64,000 bases of DNA, taken from positions 1,054,001-1,118,000 of the forward strand of contig NZ_CP163423.1 of NCBI RefSeq assembly GCF_041429785.1. The letters run 5' to 3'. Under the pieces are notes generated by a model. It was not told the origin of the DNA. It did no database searches and worked only from the letters and a program-made list of their open reading frames with translations. Shown piece by piece: positions 8,052-16,739 of the stretch. Source of the stretch: Fretibacter rubidus. GTDB lineage: Bacteria > Pseudomonadota > Alphaproteobacteria > Caulobacterales > Maricaulaceae. The position numbers were made by a program, and so were the translations under genes. The stretch's first letter is position 1, and every line of letters begins with the position of its first letter.

Positions 8052-9533
8052 TTAGTTCGTGATGCGGATAACTTCTTCGACGATTTCTTCGCCGATAGTT
8101 TGGAACGCTTCGGTCAATTGCAGGGCATCTTCGGCGGGGACGAATGTACCACCACCGACTGTCGCGCAATATTCCATCACACCATAGGCGCGGTCACGCG
8201 TCGTCTCTGGTAATTTGATATGGTAGCCGTCATAAATGAAACCATTGGCTTCGCGGTAAGGCTCGAAGTAGCCATCGCGCTTATGATAATAACCAGCCTC
8301 TAGACCGTAAGCGATTGTATAAATAGTAGCACCTTGAGCTGCTAGAGTATCACATTCGTCTTTCGTCGTTTGGTCATGTGTCGATACATCATCACAGACC
8401 CATTTGGTTTCCGAGTTTGCTGGCACATCAACTTGAACCCAAGGGTAATAATTGTCCGGTTTGAAACGGCTTTCAGATTTATCGGAATATGTCCGTGACC
8501 GTCTCTGGCCTCTGCGATTGGTCCATGTTTCTGTATAGCTATATTCCCAATGCTTATGCGCGGGCTGCGACTCATTACGGCAATTGGTCGTGCCAGTCGG
8601 AGAATTCACCCCATCGGTCATAAGAATCACAAACTTTAGCGGCGTATTGTTGCCATTACGATTGTAGTGTGTTGTATTTTCTGTAGCCATTTTCTGACGA
8701 ATTTCTTTCATCGCTTTGGAGGCATTGGTGCCGCCGCTGGCGTATAAACGGTCAATTTTGCCGTTGTTAGCCGTCGATAAAGTACCCCATTTCGCCGTAT
8801 CAGAACGACTGCTCTCATAATTTTGCGTGTAGACATACATGCCTGTACGCAAAACCTGATTAGTTTCACCAGGAATATTGCCCAACTCGGCCATAAATGC
8901 CTTGAGAGATTTCTTTAGGCCTGTGACACGCGGCTCTGCGTCGGGCGTTGTTGATGTCGATGACGTTTCGTCGTCACTATCGTCTGTATCACGGCGATCA
9001 TCCCACGCCATAGAGCCAGAACCGTCAACAGCCACAAAGACTGACGCGGGTGATTTATACCCTGTTTCAAGGAAAGCGACTTTTGACTGCTCTTTAAAAA
9101 CAAGCTCTGTGCGACCCAAAATACGCAGGAAAGCTGGTGATGTCTTGCCTTCGACAGTCGCCGTCGCAAAGCCATTTGTAAAGTCATATTCGACCTTCAC
9201 CTTTGGCGCGCCAGGCAAATTAGAGCTGTGCACAGATTTTGAAAATTTGTGACCTTCACCGCGCGCATCGTAATAGACTTTATCCATATAGCCTTCTGTA
9301 TTGCTTGCTGGGGCGCGGTCGTGTTTGGCCACGAACACAGCAGCGGTCAGTGCCGCTGAATCAGCTACGTTTTGCGCTTTGTGATTGGCGTTACTGACCA
9401 TCGCAAGGTCATAGCTGGCCCCGATAGCCATAATGATCGTGAGCAATGATACGGAATAGGCAATTGCCATCGTTCCGCCTTCGTCGTCGCGATAGCGTGT
9501 TGTCAACGCCTTGATTTTATCAAAATTAGTCAT
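8052..9533 (-). CDS. TadG-like pilus-assembly protein with von Willebrand factor A domain
   Basis: 493 aa from the ATG at 9533, where Tad/Flp-type homology begins (TRYRDDEGGTMAIAYSVS); an upstream in-frame start at 9617 is not supported. One membrane segment covers residues ~22-43, with a short charged N-terminus before it, as in TadE/TadG minor pseudopilins. A large extracytoplasmic vWA domain follows, with a MIDAS motif D170-G-S-G-S and a later ILMTDGVNSPTG strand. An Asp/Ser/Thr-rich insert (DDRRDTDDSDDE) follows the MIDAS. TadG proteins help assemble Flp pili, but no other tad gene is in the window, so this may be one of the isolated TadG-like proteins common in Alphaproteobacteria. It ends facing ndk. 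Confidence 0.8.
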   Translation of the reverse strand: MTNFDKIKALTTRYRDDEGGTMAIAYSVSLLTIIMAIGASYDLAMVSNANHKAQNVADSAALTAAVFVAKHDRAPASNTEGYMDKVYYDARGEGHKFSKSVHSSNLPGAPKVKVEYDFTNGFATATVEGKTSPAFLRILGRTELVFKEQSKVAFLETGYKSPASVFVAVDGSGSMAWDDRRDTDDSDDETSSTSTTPDAEPRVTGLKKSLKAFMAELGNIPGETNQVLRTGMYVYTQNYESSRSDTAKWGTLSTANNGKIDRLYASGGTNASKAMKEIRQKMATENTTHYNRNGNNTPLKFVILMTDGVNSPTGTTNCRNESQPAHKHWEYSYTETWTNRRGQRRSRTYSDKSESRFKPDNYYPWVQVDVPANSETKWVCDDVSTHDQTTKDECDTLAAQGATIYTIAYGLEAGYYHKRDGYFEPYREANGFIYDGYHIKLPETTRDRAYGVMEYCATVGGGTFVPAEDALQLTEAFQTIGEEIVEEVIRITN

Positions 9534-9637
9534 TGTGTTATCCCTAGATACTGTTCCCACATTGGAGTTCTTGTATCGTCTGGGAATGAAAAAGGTCTTA
9601 GACTTTGATGTTAACAAACCCTTACCGAGGGCTATGG

Positions 9638-10231
9638 TTAATTTTTTATGTCTCGTGCGACCTGCGCCAAAGCCTTTGGGTAGAGAGCCAACTCAAGAGG
9701 AAGAAGACGGTCTGCAAGGCTCTCTGCTGTATCGCGATGGTCGATAGGAATGGACATTTGCTTAATAACCGCGCCGCCGTCTAGCTCTGCACTTACCCAA
9801 TGCACAGAGCAGCCATGTTCGCGATCACCGGCGTCCAACGCCCGGGCATGGGTGTTCAGCCCCTTATATTTGGGCAATAGCGACGGGTGGATATTTATAA
9901 TGCGGCCTTCCCAGCGGTTAATAAACCACGGCGTTAAGACGCGCATAAAGCCCGCGCAGCATATCAGCTCGATCTTGGCGTCACTCAGGGCTTTATCCAG
10001 TTCAGCTTCAAAAGCTTCGCGGGTCGCATAGGCTTTATGGTCAATCGATATCGCCGTTACGCCCAGCTCTTGCGCGCGGCCTAGACCCTTTGCTTTTGGA
10101 CGGTTGGATATAACAAGGGCAATATCGGCTGGGTAGTTCGGGTCTTGTGCGGCCGTCACAAGCGCGACCATATTAGACCCGCGCCCTGATATTAAGACGG
10201 CCGTTTTCACGCGTTCATTGGGCTTTGCCAT
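9638..10231 (-). CDS. purN: Phosphoribosylglycinamide formyltransferase
   Basis: 197 aa enzyme of purine synthesis that formylates GAR using 10-formyl-tetrahydrofolate. It starts at ATG 10231, whose A is the last base of the purM stop (TAATG), so translation is coupled. Motifs: phosphate-binding SGRGSN near residue 15, CCAGFMRVLTPWF, and the catalytic set N113 and H115 in NIHPSLLPKYKG with D151 in AELDGG. Length and motifs are normal. A longer in-frame start inside purM is unlikely. Confidence 0.95.
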   Translation of the reverse strand: MAKPNERVKTAVLISGRGSNMVALVTAAQDPNYPADIALVISNRPKAKGLGRAQELGVTAISIDHKAYATREAFEAELDKALSDAKIELICCAGFMRVLTPWFINRWEGRIINIHPSLLPKYKGLNTHARALDAGDREHGCSVHWVSAELDGGAVIKQMSIPIDHRDTAESLADRLLPLELALYPKALAQVARDIKN

Positions 10232-11259
10232 TACGCGGCCTTTAGCGACCCAATAACCCACGCCGTCTCGCCGCTGGTTTGCAAGGCATTTATAACCGCG
10301 TCTTCATCACCGCGCGGAACACATAACACCATGCCAACGCCGCAGTTAAAGGCGCGGCGCATCTCTGCTTCCGCTATGCCGCCAACATCTTGCAACCATT
10401 TGAAAACGGCGGGCCGATCAAAGCTATCGAAATCAATGTCTGGGACCAAGTGGTCTGGTAACATACGCGGTGTATTTTCAGTCAAGCCGCCGCCCGTGAT
10501 ATGGGCGAGGCCTTTGACCTGACCTTCGCGCAATAATGGCAGGACAGATTTGACGTAAAGTTTTGTCGGGGTCAGCAGCGCTTCACCCAGGGTGTGCCCG
10601 TTCGCAAAAGGGGCAGGGTCATCCCATGACAAACCAGAGCGCTGCACAACTTTGCGGATAAGCGAATAACCATTGGAATGCGGCCCAGACGATCCCATAG
10701 CAATCAGCACGTCACCTTCGCCCATCGTCTCTAATCGTGGCAGCACCGCGTCACGTTCGACCGCGCCGACAACAAAACCCGCGAGGTCAAAATCATCGCC
10801 TTCATACATGCCTGGCATTTCTGCCGTTTCGCCGCCAATAAGCGCGCAGCCCGATTGCTTGCAACCCTCAGCGATACCTTTGATGACGGCCGCGCATTTA
10901 TCGGTGTCCAGTTTTCCTGTGGCGAAATAATCAAGAAAGAACAGCGGTTCCGCGCCTTGGGCCAACACGTCGTTGACACACATGGCGACCAGATCAATCC
11001 CGACCGTGCCAAGGATACCGCTATCAATAGCAATACGCAGTTTTGTGCCGACACCGTCTGTGCCAGAAATTAGGATTGGGTCATTATAGCCGGCGGCTTT
11101 TAAATCAAAGGCACCGCCAAACCCGCCCAGCGCGGCGTCTGCGCCAGCGCGGCGTGTCGCCTTGGCAAAGGGCTTGATGCGGTCAATCAGGCGGTCACCT
11201 TTGTCGATGTCTACGCCTGCGTCAGCATAGCTCAGTCCTGTTGGTTTTTTATCCGTCAC
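10231..11259 (-). CDS. purM: Phosphoribosylformylglycinamidine cyclo-ligase (AIR synthetase)
   Basis: 342 aa, ATP-dependent ring closure of FGAM to AIR, the purine step that follows FGAM synthetase. Start is GTG at 11259 with CGGAG 7 bases upstream. Family motifs: SYADAGVDIDKGD at the N-terminus, ISGTDGVGTKL, VNDVLAQGAEPLFFLDY, GGETAEMPGMY, GSSGPHSNGYSLIRKV and HITGGGLTENTPRMLP. purN follows with a TAATG overlap. The divergent DUF2066-hdaA operon lies across a 160-base promoter region. Confidence 0.96.
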   Translation of the reverse strand: MTDKKPTGLSYADAGVDIDKGDRLIDRIKPFAKATRRAGADAALGGFGGAFDLKAAGYNDPILISGTDGVGTKLRIAIDSGILGTVGIDLVAMCVNDVLAQGAEPLFFLDYFATGKLDTDKCAAVIKGIAEGCKQSGCALIGGETAEMPGMYEGDDFDLAGFVVGAVERDAVLPRLETMGEGDVLIAMGSSGPHSNGYSLIRKVVQRSGLSWDDPAPFANGHTLGEALLTPTKLYVKSVLPLLREGQVKGLAHITGGGLTENTPRMLPDHLVPDIDFDSFDRPAVFKWLQDVGGIAEAEMRRAFNCGVGMVLCVPRGDEDAVINALQTSGETAWVIGSLKAA

Positions 11260-11419
11260 TGCGTTCTCCGCAAATCTGCCATTTTCATGCCTAATAGGGG
11301 GCGTAATGGCCTATAACCCGCAGGTGATGCAAGGGTGATTATTCACATCCGTAACCGTGCCTGCTATTTCGGCGCTAATGGTGCTTTTATTCACGACCAA
11401 AGCGGGCTAGGACAAGCTT

Positions 11420-12472
11420 ATGACACGTATTGTATTTCTATTTATCGCTTCTTTGTTTTTTATATTCGCGGCTGATTCGGCCCAAGCGGCTGACCCATTC
11501 ACTGTTGCGGCTGTGCGGGTTGATGCCACGGCTGACACTGCGATTGACGCGCAGTTAAAAGCCACAGAAGCGGGTCAGATACGCGCCGCGCAACTGCTTG
11601 TGGAGCGGTTGACGCTCCCGTCAGAGCGTGCAGCTAAAGGTCTGCCAGAGATTACAATCGATACAGCGCGCGCCATGATACGTGGCCAAAGCATTGGCAA
11701 TGAGAAACGCTCATCGCGGCGTTATCTGGGCGATATCACGGTCGCCTTTAACCCGTCGCGTGTGCAGACCTTCCTCCGTGAAAATGGCTTTACGATGGTC
11801 GCAACCCAATCGCGTGACAGTCTTGTGCTGCCCATCTTGAATGGTGGTAGCCCATGGGCGGATAATGATTGGGTGAAAGCGTGGCAAGACGGCGCCTATG
11901 AACATGCCTTAACGCCTGTTAAATCTGTTGGTGCCAATGTAAACACATCAGGTCTTGTGACGGCCAGCCAAGCGCTGGGCGGTAATAAAGGCGCGCTGTC
12001 GCAAACGGCACGGCAATTTGAGTTGGCCCAAGTCCTTATCGCGCGGGCGTCGGGCGGGGCTGGCGGCGTTTCTGTGACGATTTCGGATTACGCCGTCGAT
12101 ACGGATCAATCCCGCTCTATCGGCACTGTGAACGCGGCTAACTTCACGGATGCAGCGCGGGCCACTGTTCAGCTTTTGGAAGATAATTGGAAAGAGGCCT
12201 CTGTTGTTCGCGCTGAAAACGCTAAAACTATGGTCGTGTCTGTTCTGTATAATAGTCTTGAGGATTGGATGACCTTGCAATCTGTCATCAACAATTCAGC
12301 CCAAATCCAAGACGCGCGTCTTGATGCGCTATCCAAGGATGGGGCGATGATGACGCTGACCTTTGGCGGAGATATGGATCGTTTGGCCAATGAGCTTGCT
12401 TTTAAAGGCGTTCAAATTAACACCGACCCTAAAATCGGCACCTATCTGGCGCGCAGTAATTTCCGTCTTTAG
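11420..12472 (+). CDS. DUF2066 domain-containing exported protein
   Basis: 350 aa with a clear Sec signal peptide (MTRIVFLFIASLFFIFAADSAQA, cleavage near residue 23). The mature part begins DPFTVAAVRVDATADTAIDAQ and shows the repeated Ala/Arg-rich helices and RYLGDITVAFNPSRVQTFLRENG segment of DUF2066. Function unknown. In Alphaproteobacteria this family is typically placed between purM and hdaA, as here. The gap to hdaA is 19 bases, so they are probably co-transcribed. Confidence 0.8.
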   Translation: MTRIVFLFIASLFFIFAADSAQAADPFTVAAVRVDATADTAIDAQLKATEAGQIRAAQLLVERLTLPSERAAKGLPEITIDTARAMIRGQSIGNEKRSSRRYLGDITVAFNPSRVQTFLRENGFTMVATQSRDSLVLPILNGGSPWADNDWVKAWQDGAYEHALTPVKSVGANVNTSGLVTASQALGGNKGALSQTARQFELAQVLIARASGGAGGVSVTISDYAVDTDQSRSIGTVNAANFTDAARATVQLLEDNWKEASVVRAENAKTMVVSVLYNSLEDWMTLQSVINNSAQIQDARLDALSKDGAMMTLTFGGDMDRLANELAFKGVQINTDPKIGTYLARSNFRL

Positions 12473-12491
12473 GTCAAAGGCATAGGTCTTT

Positions 12492-13157
12492 ATGTCGTCC
12501 CCCAAAACCCCATCATTTAGCTCAGGGCGAAAATCTAGTCGTCAAATTCCGATGGACCTCGCGCCCACGCCTGACTATCGGTTTGATAATTTCGTTACTG
12601 GGCCGTCTAATCAAGACGGCTTTCGGCTTGTCAAAGGCTGGCAAGCTTGGCCCGCGCCTGTTTTACTTCTCCAAGGGCCAAAGGGCTCTGGCAAAACCCA
12701 TTTAGGGCATGCTTGGGCGGCAGAGGGGCACGGCGGCGTCTTCATTGATGACGCGGAAACTCAAGACGCGCATATGGTTTTTGCCGCGATTAACAAAGCC
12801 CTCGCGGGGGAGGCCGGGCCATTGCTGCTTGCCTCCACACGGCCGCCGCATGAATGGCCCCATAGTTTACCTGACCTGCATTCGCGGATGAAAAACACCG
12901 CCGTTGCGAGCCTGTCAGACGCCGACGATGATGTGCTAGAAGGGATTATCCGAAAGCTTTTTGACGATACAGGGCGCAGCGTGTCGCGCGATCTTGTGGG
13001 TTACATTATCACCCGATCGCCCCGCTCTGTGCCTGCGCTACGGCACGGTATTTCCGAGCTTGATATGGCGGCACGCGCAGATAAAGCCGATATGACCAAG
13101 GCTTTTGCAGTGCGGTTTTTTAACGCCCAGCCTGATTTGTTCGATGATATCGACTAG
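12492..13157 (+). CDS. hdaA: DnaA regulatory inactivator HdaA
   Basis: 221 aa AAA+ protein of the Hda family. With the DNA polymerase sliding clamp it promotes ATP hydrolysis by DnaA and so limits re-initiation of replication. The short N-terminus carries a clamp-binding-like RQIPMDL (residues 17-23). The Walker A is GPKGSGKTH (residues 62-70), followed by a Walker-B-like FIDDAE and a sensor-like LLLASTRPP. The C-terminal lid domain ends LFDDID. It lacks a DNA-binding domain IV, which separates it from DnaA. The stop overlaps that of the convergent SDR gene by 3 bases. Confidence 0.9.
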   Translation: MSSPKTPSFSSGRKSSRQIPMDLAPTPDYRFDNFVTGPSNQDGFRLVKGWQAWPAPVLLLQGPKGSGKTHLGHAWAAEGHGGVFIDDAETQDAHMVFAAINKALAGEAGPLLLASTRPPHEWPHSLPDLHSRMKNTAVASLSDADDDVLEGIIRKLFDDTGRSVSRDLVGYIITRSPRSVPALRHGISELDMAARADKADMTKAFAVRFFNAQPDLFDDID

Positions 13158-13897
13158 AACGGAATTTGTTCGCCGTCCCATGCAAAGAGGTTGCCTGTAT
13201 CCTTAGGGCTGACTTGATCGACGACCTTTAATAAATGCTCTGCGCTGAATTCGGGCGTGAATAATTTGCCCTCTGGCACATTGCCTTGGAACTGTTCTGA
13301 TAGGGCTGTATCAACTGTGCCAGGATGTAGTCCGATAATCACCGCCTCTTTAAACCGCCGCCCATGCTCAATCGATAGGTTTTTTAGCACCATATTCAGC
13401 GCAGCCTTGGACGCGCGGTAAGCATACCAGCCGCCGAGGCGGTTATCCGATATACTGCCGACCCGCGCCGATAGGGCTGCGAAGACGGCCTTCTCGTCAC
13501 GGCGCATAAGCGGCAGGAAATATTTTGCGGTCATGGCGGGGCCAACAACATTGGTTTTATAGCTGACCTCAAAGCCGTCATAGGATAGCGCACGCAAGTT
13601 CTTCTCTGGCGCAATGCCTTGGCCGTGTAGCAATCCCGTCGCGACAATCACAATGTCGAGCGGCCCGACTTCTTTTAGCGCCACAGCGGCGGCTTCTATG
13701 CTGGCTTCATCCGTGAAATCAAAGGTCAAATTTGCGACCTTAGGCGAGGGGTGAGAGCGGCCTTGGCGGGAGAGTGCATGAACGCGCGCCACTTTAGGGT
13801 CTGCAACACAAGCGTCGACCATGGCGGCGCCTATGCCGCCGCTGGCGCCGATAATGGCCACGCGTAAATCATCAGGGAAGCTTTTAAATAATGTCAT
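13154..13897 (-). CDS. Short-chain dehydrogenase/reductase (C-factor-like)
   Basis: 247 aa SDR with a Rossmann dinucleotide motif [10 protein letters not shown] (residues ~17-26), an NxxG-type segment replaced by ATGLLHGQG, and catalytic Tyr/Lys in YAYRASKAA. The order fits the CsgA/YciK-like group often found beside cryptochrome/photolyase genes. Its ATG overlaps the stop of the small DUF2256 gene upstream (ATGA), so both are made from one message, divergent from the photolyase. Substrate unknown; an oxidoreductase role in a light-response cluster is inference. Confidence 0.85.
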   Translation of the reverse strand: MTLFKSFPDDLRVAIIGASGGIGAAMVDACVADPKVARVHALSRQGRSHPSPKVANLTFDFTDEASIEAAAVALKEVGPLDIVIVATGLLHGQGIAPEKNLRALSYDGFEVSYKTNVVGPAMTAKYFLPLMRRDEKAVFAALSARVGSISDNRLGGWYAYRASKAALNMVLKNLSIEHGRRFKEAVIIGLHPGTVDTALSEQFQGNVPEGKLFTPEFSAEHLLKVVDQVSPKDTGNLFAWDGEQIPF

Positions 13898-14034
13898 GCT
13901 TTTTTCTCTCTTTTACACCGCACAGAGCAATAACGGACGTTGTCCCAGTCTCGTTCCCACTTCTTTCGCCATTCAAAAGGCCGCCCGCAGGCCGCGCATA
14001 TTTTTGACGGAAGATTGGTTTTTTTATGGGCCAT
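13894..14034 (-). CDS. DUF2256 small zinc-ribbon-like protein
   Basis: 46 aa, found by reading the reverse strand. It begins [16 protein letters not shown] and has four Cys in two pairs (C13, C16; C36, C40), with [14 protein letters not shown] and [13 protein letters not shown] between and after them. These match DUF2256, a very small family usually encoded next to photolyase/cryptochrome genes. The Cys pattern suggests a metal-binding knuckle (inference). Its TGA overlaps the ATG of the SDR gene, and its start is 65 bases from the photolyase start on the other strand. Molecular function is not known. Confidence 0.85.
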   Translation of the reverse strand: MAHKKTNLPSKICAACGRPFEWRKKWERDWDNVRYCSVRCKREKKA

Positions 14035-14065
14035 ATCATCTTTACGACACGGAGAGCGGCTAAGT

Positions 14066-14085
14066 TTGAACCCTGCGCGGTTTAA
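14066..14085. promoter_or_regulatory. Operator-like palindrome between photolyase and DUF2256 genes
   Basis: Inverted repeat TTGAACC-N6-GGTTTAA (6 of 7 arm positions match) in the only space from which both the photolyase and the DUF2256-SDR pair could be controlled. It ends 14 bases before the photolyase start. Such clusters are often under a MerR-type B12 light sensor (LitR), but no regulator gene is in the window, so the binding protein is unknown. Confidence 0.35.
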
Positions 14086-14099
14086 TGCGTAAGCATTAT

Positions 14100-15644
14100 A
14101 TGAAAACGCTTATTCCTATCTTTGCCGACCAATTATCTCGTGACCTACCGCCGCTATCCATCAGCGAGCCAGAGGATAGCGTCATCTTAATGATGGAAGT
14201 TAGAGGTGAAGCAACATCGGTGGCTCATCACCGAAAAAAGCTCGTATTTCTATTCTCTGCCATGCGGCATTTCGCAGATGATTTGCGCAGTCGCGGCTGG
14301 ACGGTGGATTACGTCACACTTGACGATGCAGACAATAGTCAGAGTTTCGAAGGCGAGATGAAACGCGCGCTCGACCGTCACGATATTGACCAAATCCGCG
14401 TCTGTGAGCCGTCCGAATATGACGTGCTAGAGCGTGTGAAGACGTGGGAAGGGGACCTTGGTAAGCCCGCTACCATCATGCCAGATAGTCGCTTTTTGGC
14501 GACTAAAGAAGAGTTTGCAGAATGGGCGGATGGTCGAAAGCAATACCGCATGGAGTATTTCTACCGTGATATGCGCCGTAAAACGGGTCTGCTCATGGAC
14601 GGTGATGATCCCGAAGGCGGGCAGTGGAATTTTGACAAAGACAACCGCAAACCCGCCAAAGCCGATTTGTTCATGCCAAAACCCAAACGCTTTGACCCTG
14701 ATGATATAACCCAAGACGTGATTGATATGGTCACGCGCGAATTTCCGAACCGTTTTGGTGATATTGATGATTTCTTTTACGGTGTGACCCGCGATGATGC
14801 GCTGTATGTCTTGGACTATTTCGTCGAGCACGGCCTAGAGCGTTTCGGCGACTATCAAGACGCTATGCTGACGGATGAGCCGTTTTTATACCACTCGCTA
14901 CTATCGCTCTATTTAAACGCTGGGCTGCTCGCGCCGCTCGAAATTTGCCGTGCCGTAGAAGCGGCCTATAAAGACGGTAAAGCGCCGATCAATGCGACAG
15001 AGGGCTATATCCGTCAAATCATTGGTTGGCGCGAATATGTGCGCGGAATCTATTGGCTGCGAATGCCGGATTACGTCAGTGAAAACGCATTGGGGGCGAC
15101 GCGGACCTTACCAGACTTTTACTGGACGGGCGACACGGATATGCACTGCTTGTCACAATCCATTGGCCAGACGAAAGAACATGCCTATGCGCATCACATT
15201 CAACGTTTGATGATAACGGGGAATTTTGCGCTACTGATTGGGGCCGACCCAAAGCTGGTGCATGAATGGTATTTAGCCGTTTATATTGACGCGTTCGAGT
15301 GGGTGGAATTGCCCAATTCGCTGGGTATGAGCCAGTTTGCCGATGGCGGTTTACTAGGCTCGAAACCCTATGCCAGCAGTGGCAGCTATATTAACCGCAT
15401 GTCCAATTATTGCGGGGATTGCCATTATAACGTGAAAGACCGCACGGGGCCAAAGGCGTGTCCGTTCAACAGCCTTTATTGGCATTTCATTGACCGCAAT
15501 AAAGACACGCTCAAAGGCAACAACCGCATGAGCATGATTTACCGCAATTTGGAAAAAATGGACGAGGGCGTGCGCAAAGACATTTTGGAAACAGCAGAGG
15601 CCTTTCTAGATGACCTTACGCCTGCCACATCGGACTATATGTAA
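14100..15644 (+). CDS. phrB: Iron-sulfur bacterial cryptochrome/photolyase (PhrB-type (6-4) photolyase)
   Basis: 514 aa from ATG 14100; I prefer this to the in-frame ATG 15 bases upstream because [13 protein letters not shown] aligns with the start of known PhrB proteins. It is a flavoprotein that repairs UV (6-4) photoproducts with light, or acts as a light sensor. Family features run the full length: [83 protein letters not shown] and [17 protein letters not shown]. The four [4Fe-4S] ligands of this class are present: MHC in the middle and CGDC plus KAC near the C-terminus with PhrB-like spacing. The class is distinct from E. coli PhrA. Divergent from DUF2256-SDR. Confidence 0.93.
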   Translation: MKTLIPIFADQLSRDLPPLSISEPEDSVILMMEVRGEATSVAHHRKKLVFLFSAMRHFADDLRSRGWTVDYVTLDDADNSQSFEGEMKRALDRHDIDQIRVCEPSEYDVLERVKTWEGDLGKPATIMPDSRFLATKEEFAEWADGRKQYRMEYFYRDMRRKTGLLMDGDDPEGGQWNFDKDNRKPAKADLFMPKPKRFDPDDITQDVIDMVTREFPNRFGDIDDFFYGVTRDDALYVLDYFVEHGLERFGDYQDAMLTDEPFLYHSLLSLYLNAGLLAPLEICRAVEAAYKDGKAPINATEGYIRQIIGWREYVRGIYWLRMPDYVSENALGATRTLPDFYWTGDTDMHCLSQSIGQTKEHAYAHHIQRLMITGNFALLIGADPKLVHEWYLAVYIDAFEWVELPNSLGMSQFADGGLLGSKPYASSGSYINRMSNYCGDCHYNVKDRTGPKACPFNSLYWHFIDRNKDTLKGNNRMSMIYRNLEKMDEGVRKDILETAEAFLDDLTPATSDYM

Positions 15645-15650
15645 TCACGT

Positions 15651-16055
15651 CTACCGCGTAGGCTGCGCGGGCAGGGCTGGCACAATAATCACGTCAAATT
15701 CACCAATACCGTCACGCAACTTTATCGCTTCGCGGTATTCTGGTGAGGTCCAAAATGTCCGTGCGGCCTCTGCGCTCGGCCAGGCTGATATGATGGTAGC
15801 TTGGTAATCAGAGCTGCCTTCCATCGTGTCATAATCCGTTGAAAAGGCCACATAGCGCCCACCGTATTTCGCATAAATCGGCGGTAGGCTTGCCGCATAA
15901 GGGCCGAGGTCTTGCGGCGCATAGTTTTTGCCTTGCACAATCATATAAGCGCCCGGCGCGTCAGCCTGTACGGCTAAATCAGGCGCAGCATCGGGGCCCG
16001 TATTGGCATTACAGGCGGATAAAAACACCGCAGCGTATAGAATGATTTTTTTCAT
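15651..16055 (-). CDS. DUF1330 domain lipoprotein
   Basis: 134 aa with a lipoprotein signal (lipobox LSAC, Cys15), followed by a DUF1330 (dimeric alpha/beta-barrel) domain: GAYMIVQGKNY, GGRYVAFSTDYDTMEG, ATIISAWPSAEAARTFWTSPEYREAIKLR. DUF1330 proteins are small ferredoxin-fold proteins of unknown function, and membrane-anchored versions are less usual. It converges on the photolyase gene with a 6-base gap and starts about 24 bases downstream of the rluA stop, so it may be the last gene of the rnd-rluA transcript. Confidence 0.8.
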   Translation of the reverse strand: MKKIILYAAVFLSACNANTGPDAAPDLAVQADAPGAYMIVQGKNYAPQDLGPYAASLPPIYAKYGGRYVAFSTDYDTMEGSSDYQATIISAWPSAEAARTFWTSPEYREAIKLRDGIGEFDVIIVPALPAQPTR

Positions 16056-16079
16056 ATTAGGGCTCCAGACTGGTGAGGC

Positions 16080-16733
16080 TTAAAATGGGCATTTCGCATG
16101 GATATTAATCCAATCTCCGCCCGTTGGTTTGCGAAGGCGCAAATCTTGGGCATGTAATTGTAACCGTGTCGCGCGCGCAAAACTTTCGTCATCCGCATAA
16201 ATACGGTCGCCCAATATGGGATGGCCCAGCGCATACATATGCACGCGCAATTGATGCGACCGCCCCGTTTTGGGATGCAGCAGCACGCGGGTGGTGTCGT
16301 CTTCTCGCGCTATGACGTTCCAATCGGTTTGTGCGGATTTGCCGTGCTCAAAGCTGACCATTTGGCGCGGACGGTTGGGCCAGTCACAAATTAGCGGCAG
16401 GTTCACATGACCGCTGTGTCCCCGCATATGCCCGGCCACGCGCGCGACATAAGCCTTCTCGACCATGCGTTTTTCAAATTGTAACCCGATATGACGTTGC
16501 GCGTTAGGATTAAGGGCAAAGACAAGCAAGCCAGATGTCGCCATATCTAAGCGGTGTATCGTTAGCGCGGTGGGATAGGCCGCTTGCACGCGCGCTTCCG
16601 CGCAATCGGGATCTGACTTGCCGGGCACAGATAAAAGCCCGCTGGGTTTATTTATGACGACAATATCATCATCTTTATAAATAATATCCAGCGGCGTTGT
16701 CGGCGGGTCATAGGTAAAGGCGCGGGCGACCAT
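16080..16733 (-). CDS. rluA: RluA-family RNA pseudouridine synthase
   Basis: 217 aa, a short single-domain member without an S4 domain, as in RluA (23S rRNA U746 and tRNA U32). The catalytic Asp is D63 in HRLDMATSGLL; other family segments are VVINKPSGLLSVPGK, FEKRMVEKAYVARV, LLHPKTGRSHQLRVHM and GHPILGDRIYA. It starts 6 bases after the rnd stop (an operon). Exact target sites are inferred from size and motif. Confidence 0.88.
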   Translation of the reverse strand: MVARAFTYDPPTTPLDIIYKDDDIVVINKPSGLLSVPGKSDPDCAEARVQAAYPTALTIHRLDMATSGLLVFALNPNAQRHIGLQFEKRMVEKAYVARVAGHMRGHSGHVNLPLICDWPNRPRQMVSFEHGKSAQTDWNVIAREDDTTRVLLHPKTGRSHQLRVHMYALGHPILGDRIYADDESFARATRLQLHAQDLRLRKPTGGDWINIHAKCPF

Positions 16734-16739
16734 AACGGT

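Noticed and set aside
9611-9625. TTAA-N7-TTAC, a near match to the CtrA box, upstream of the TadG-like gene
   Set aside because: One base off the consensus in AT-rich sequence, so chance is too likely; the site at 58653 is exact.
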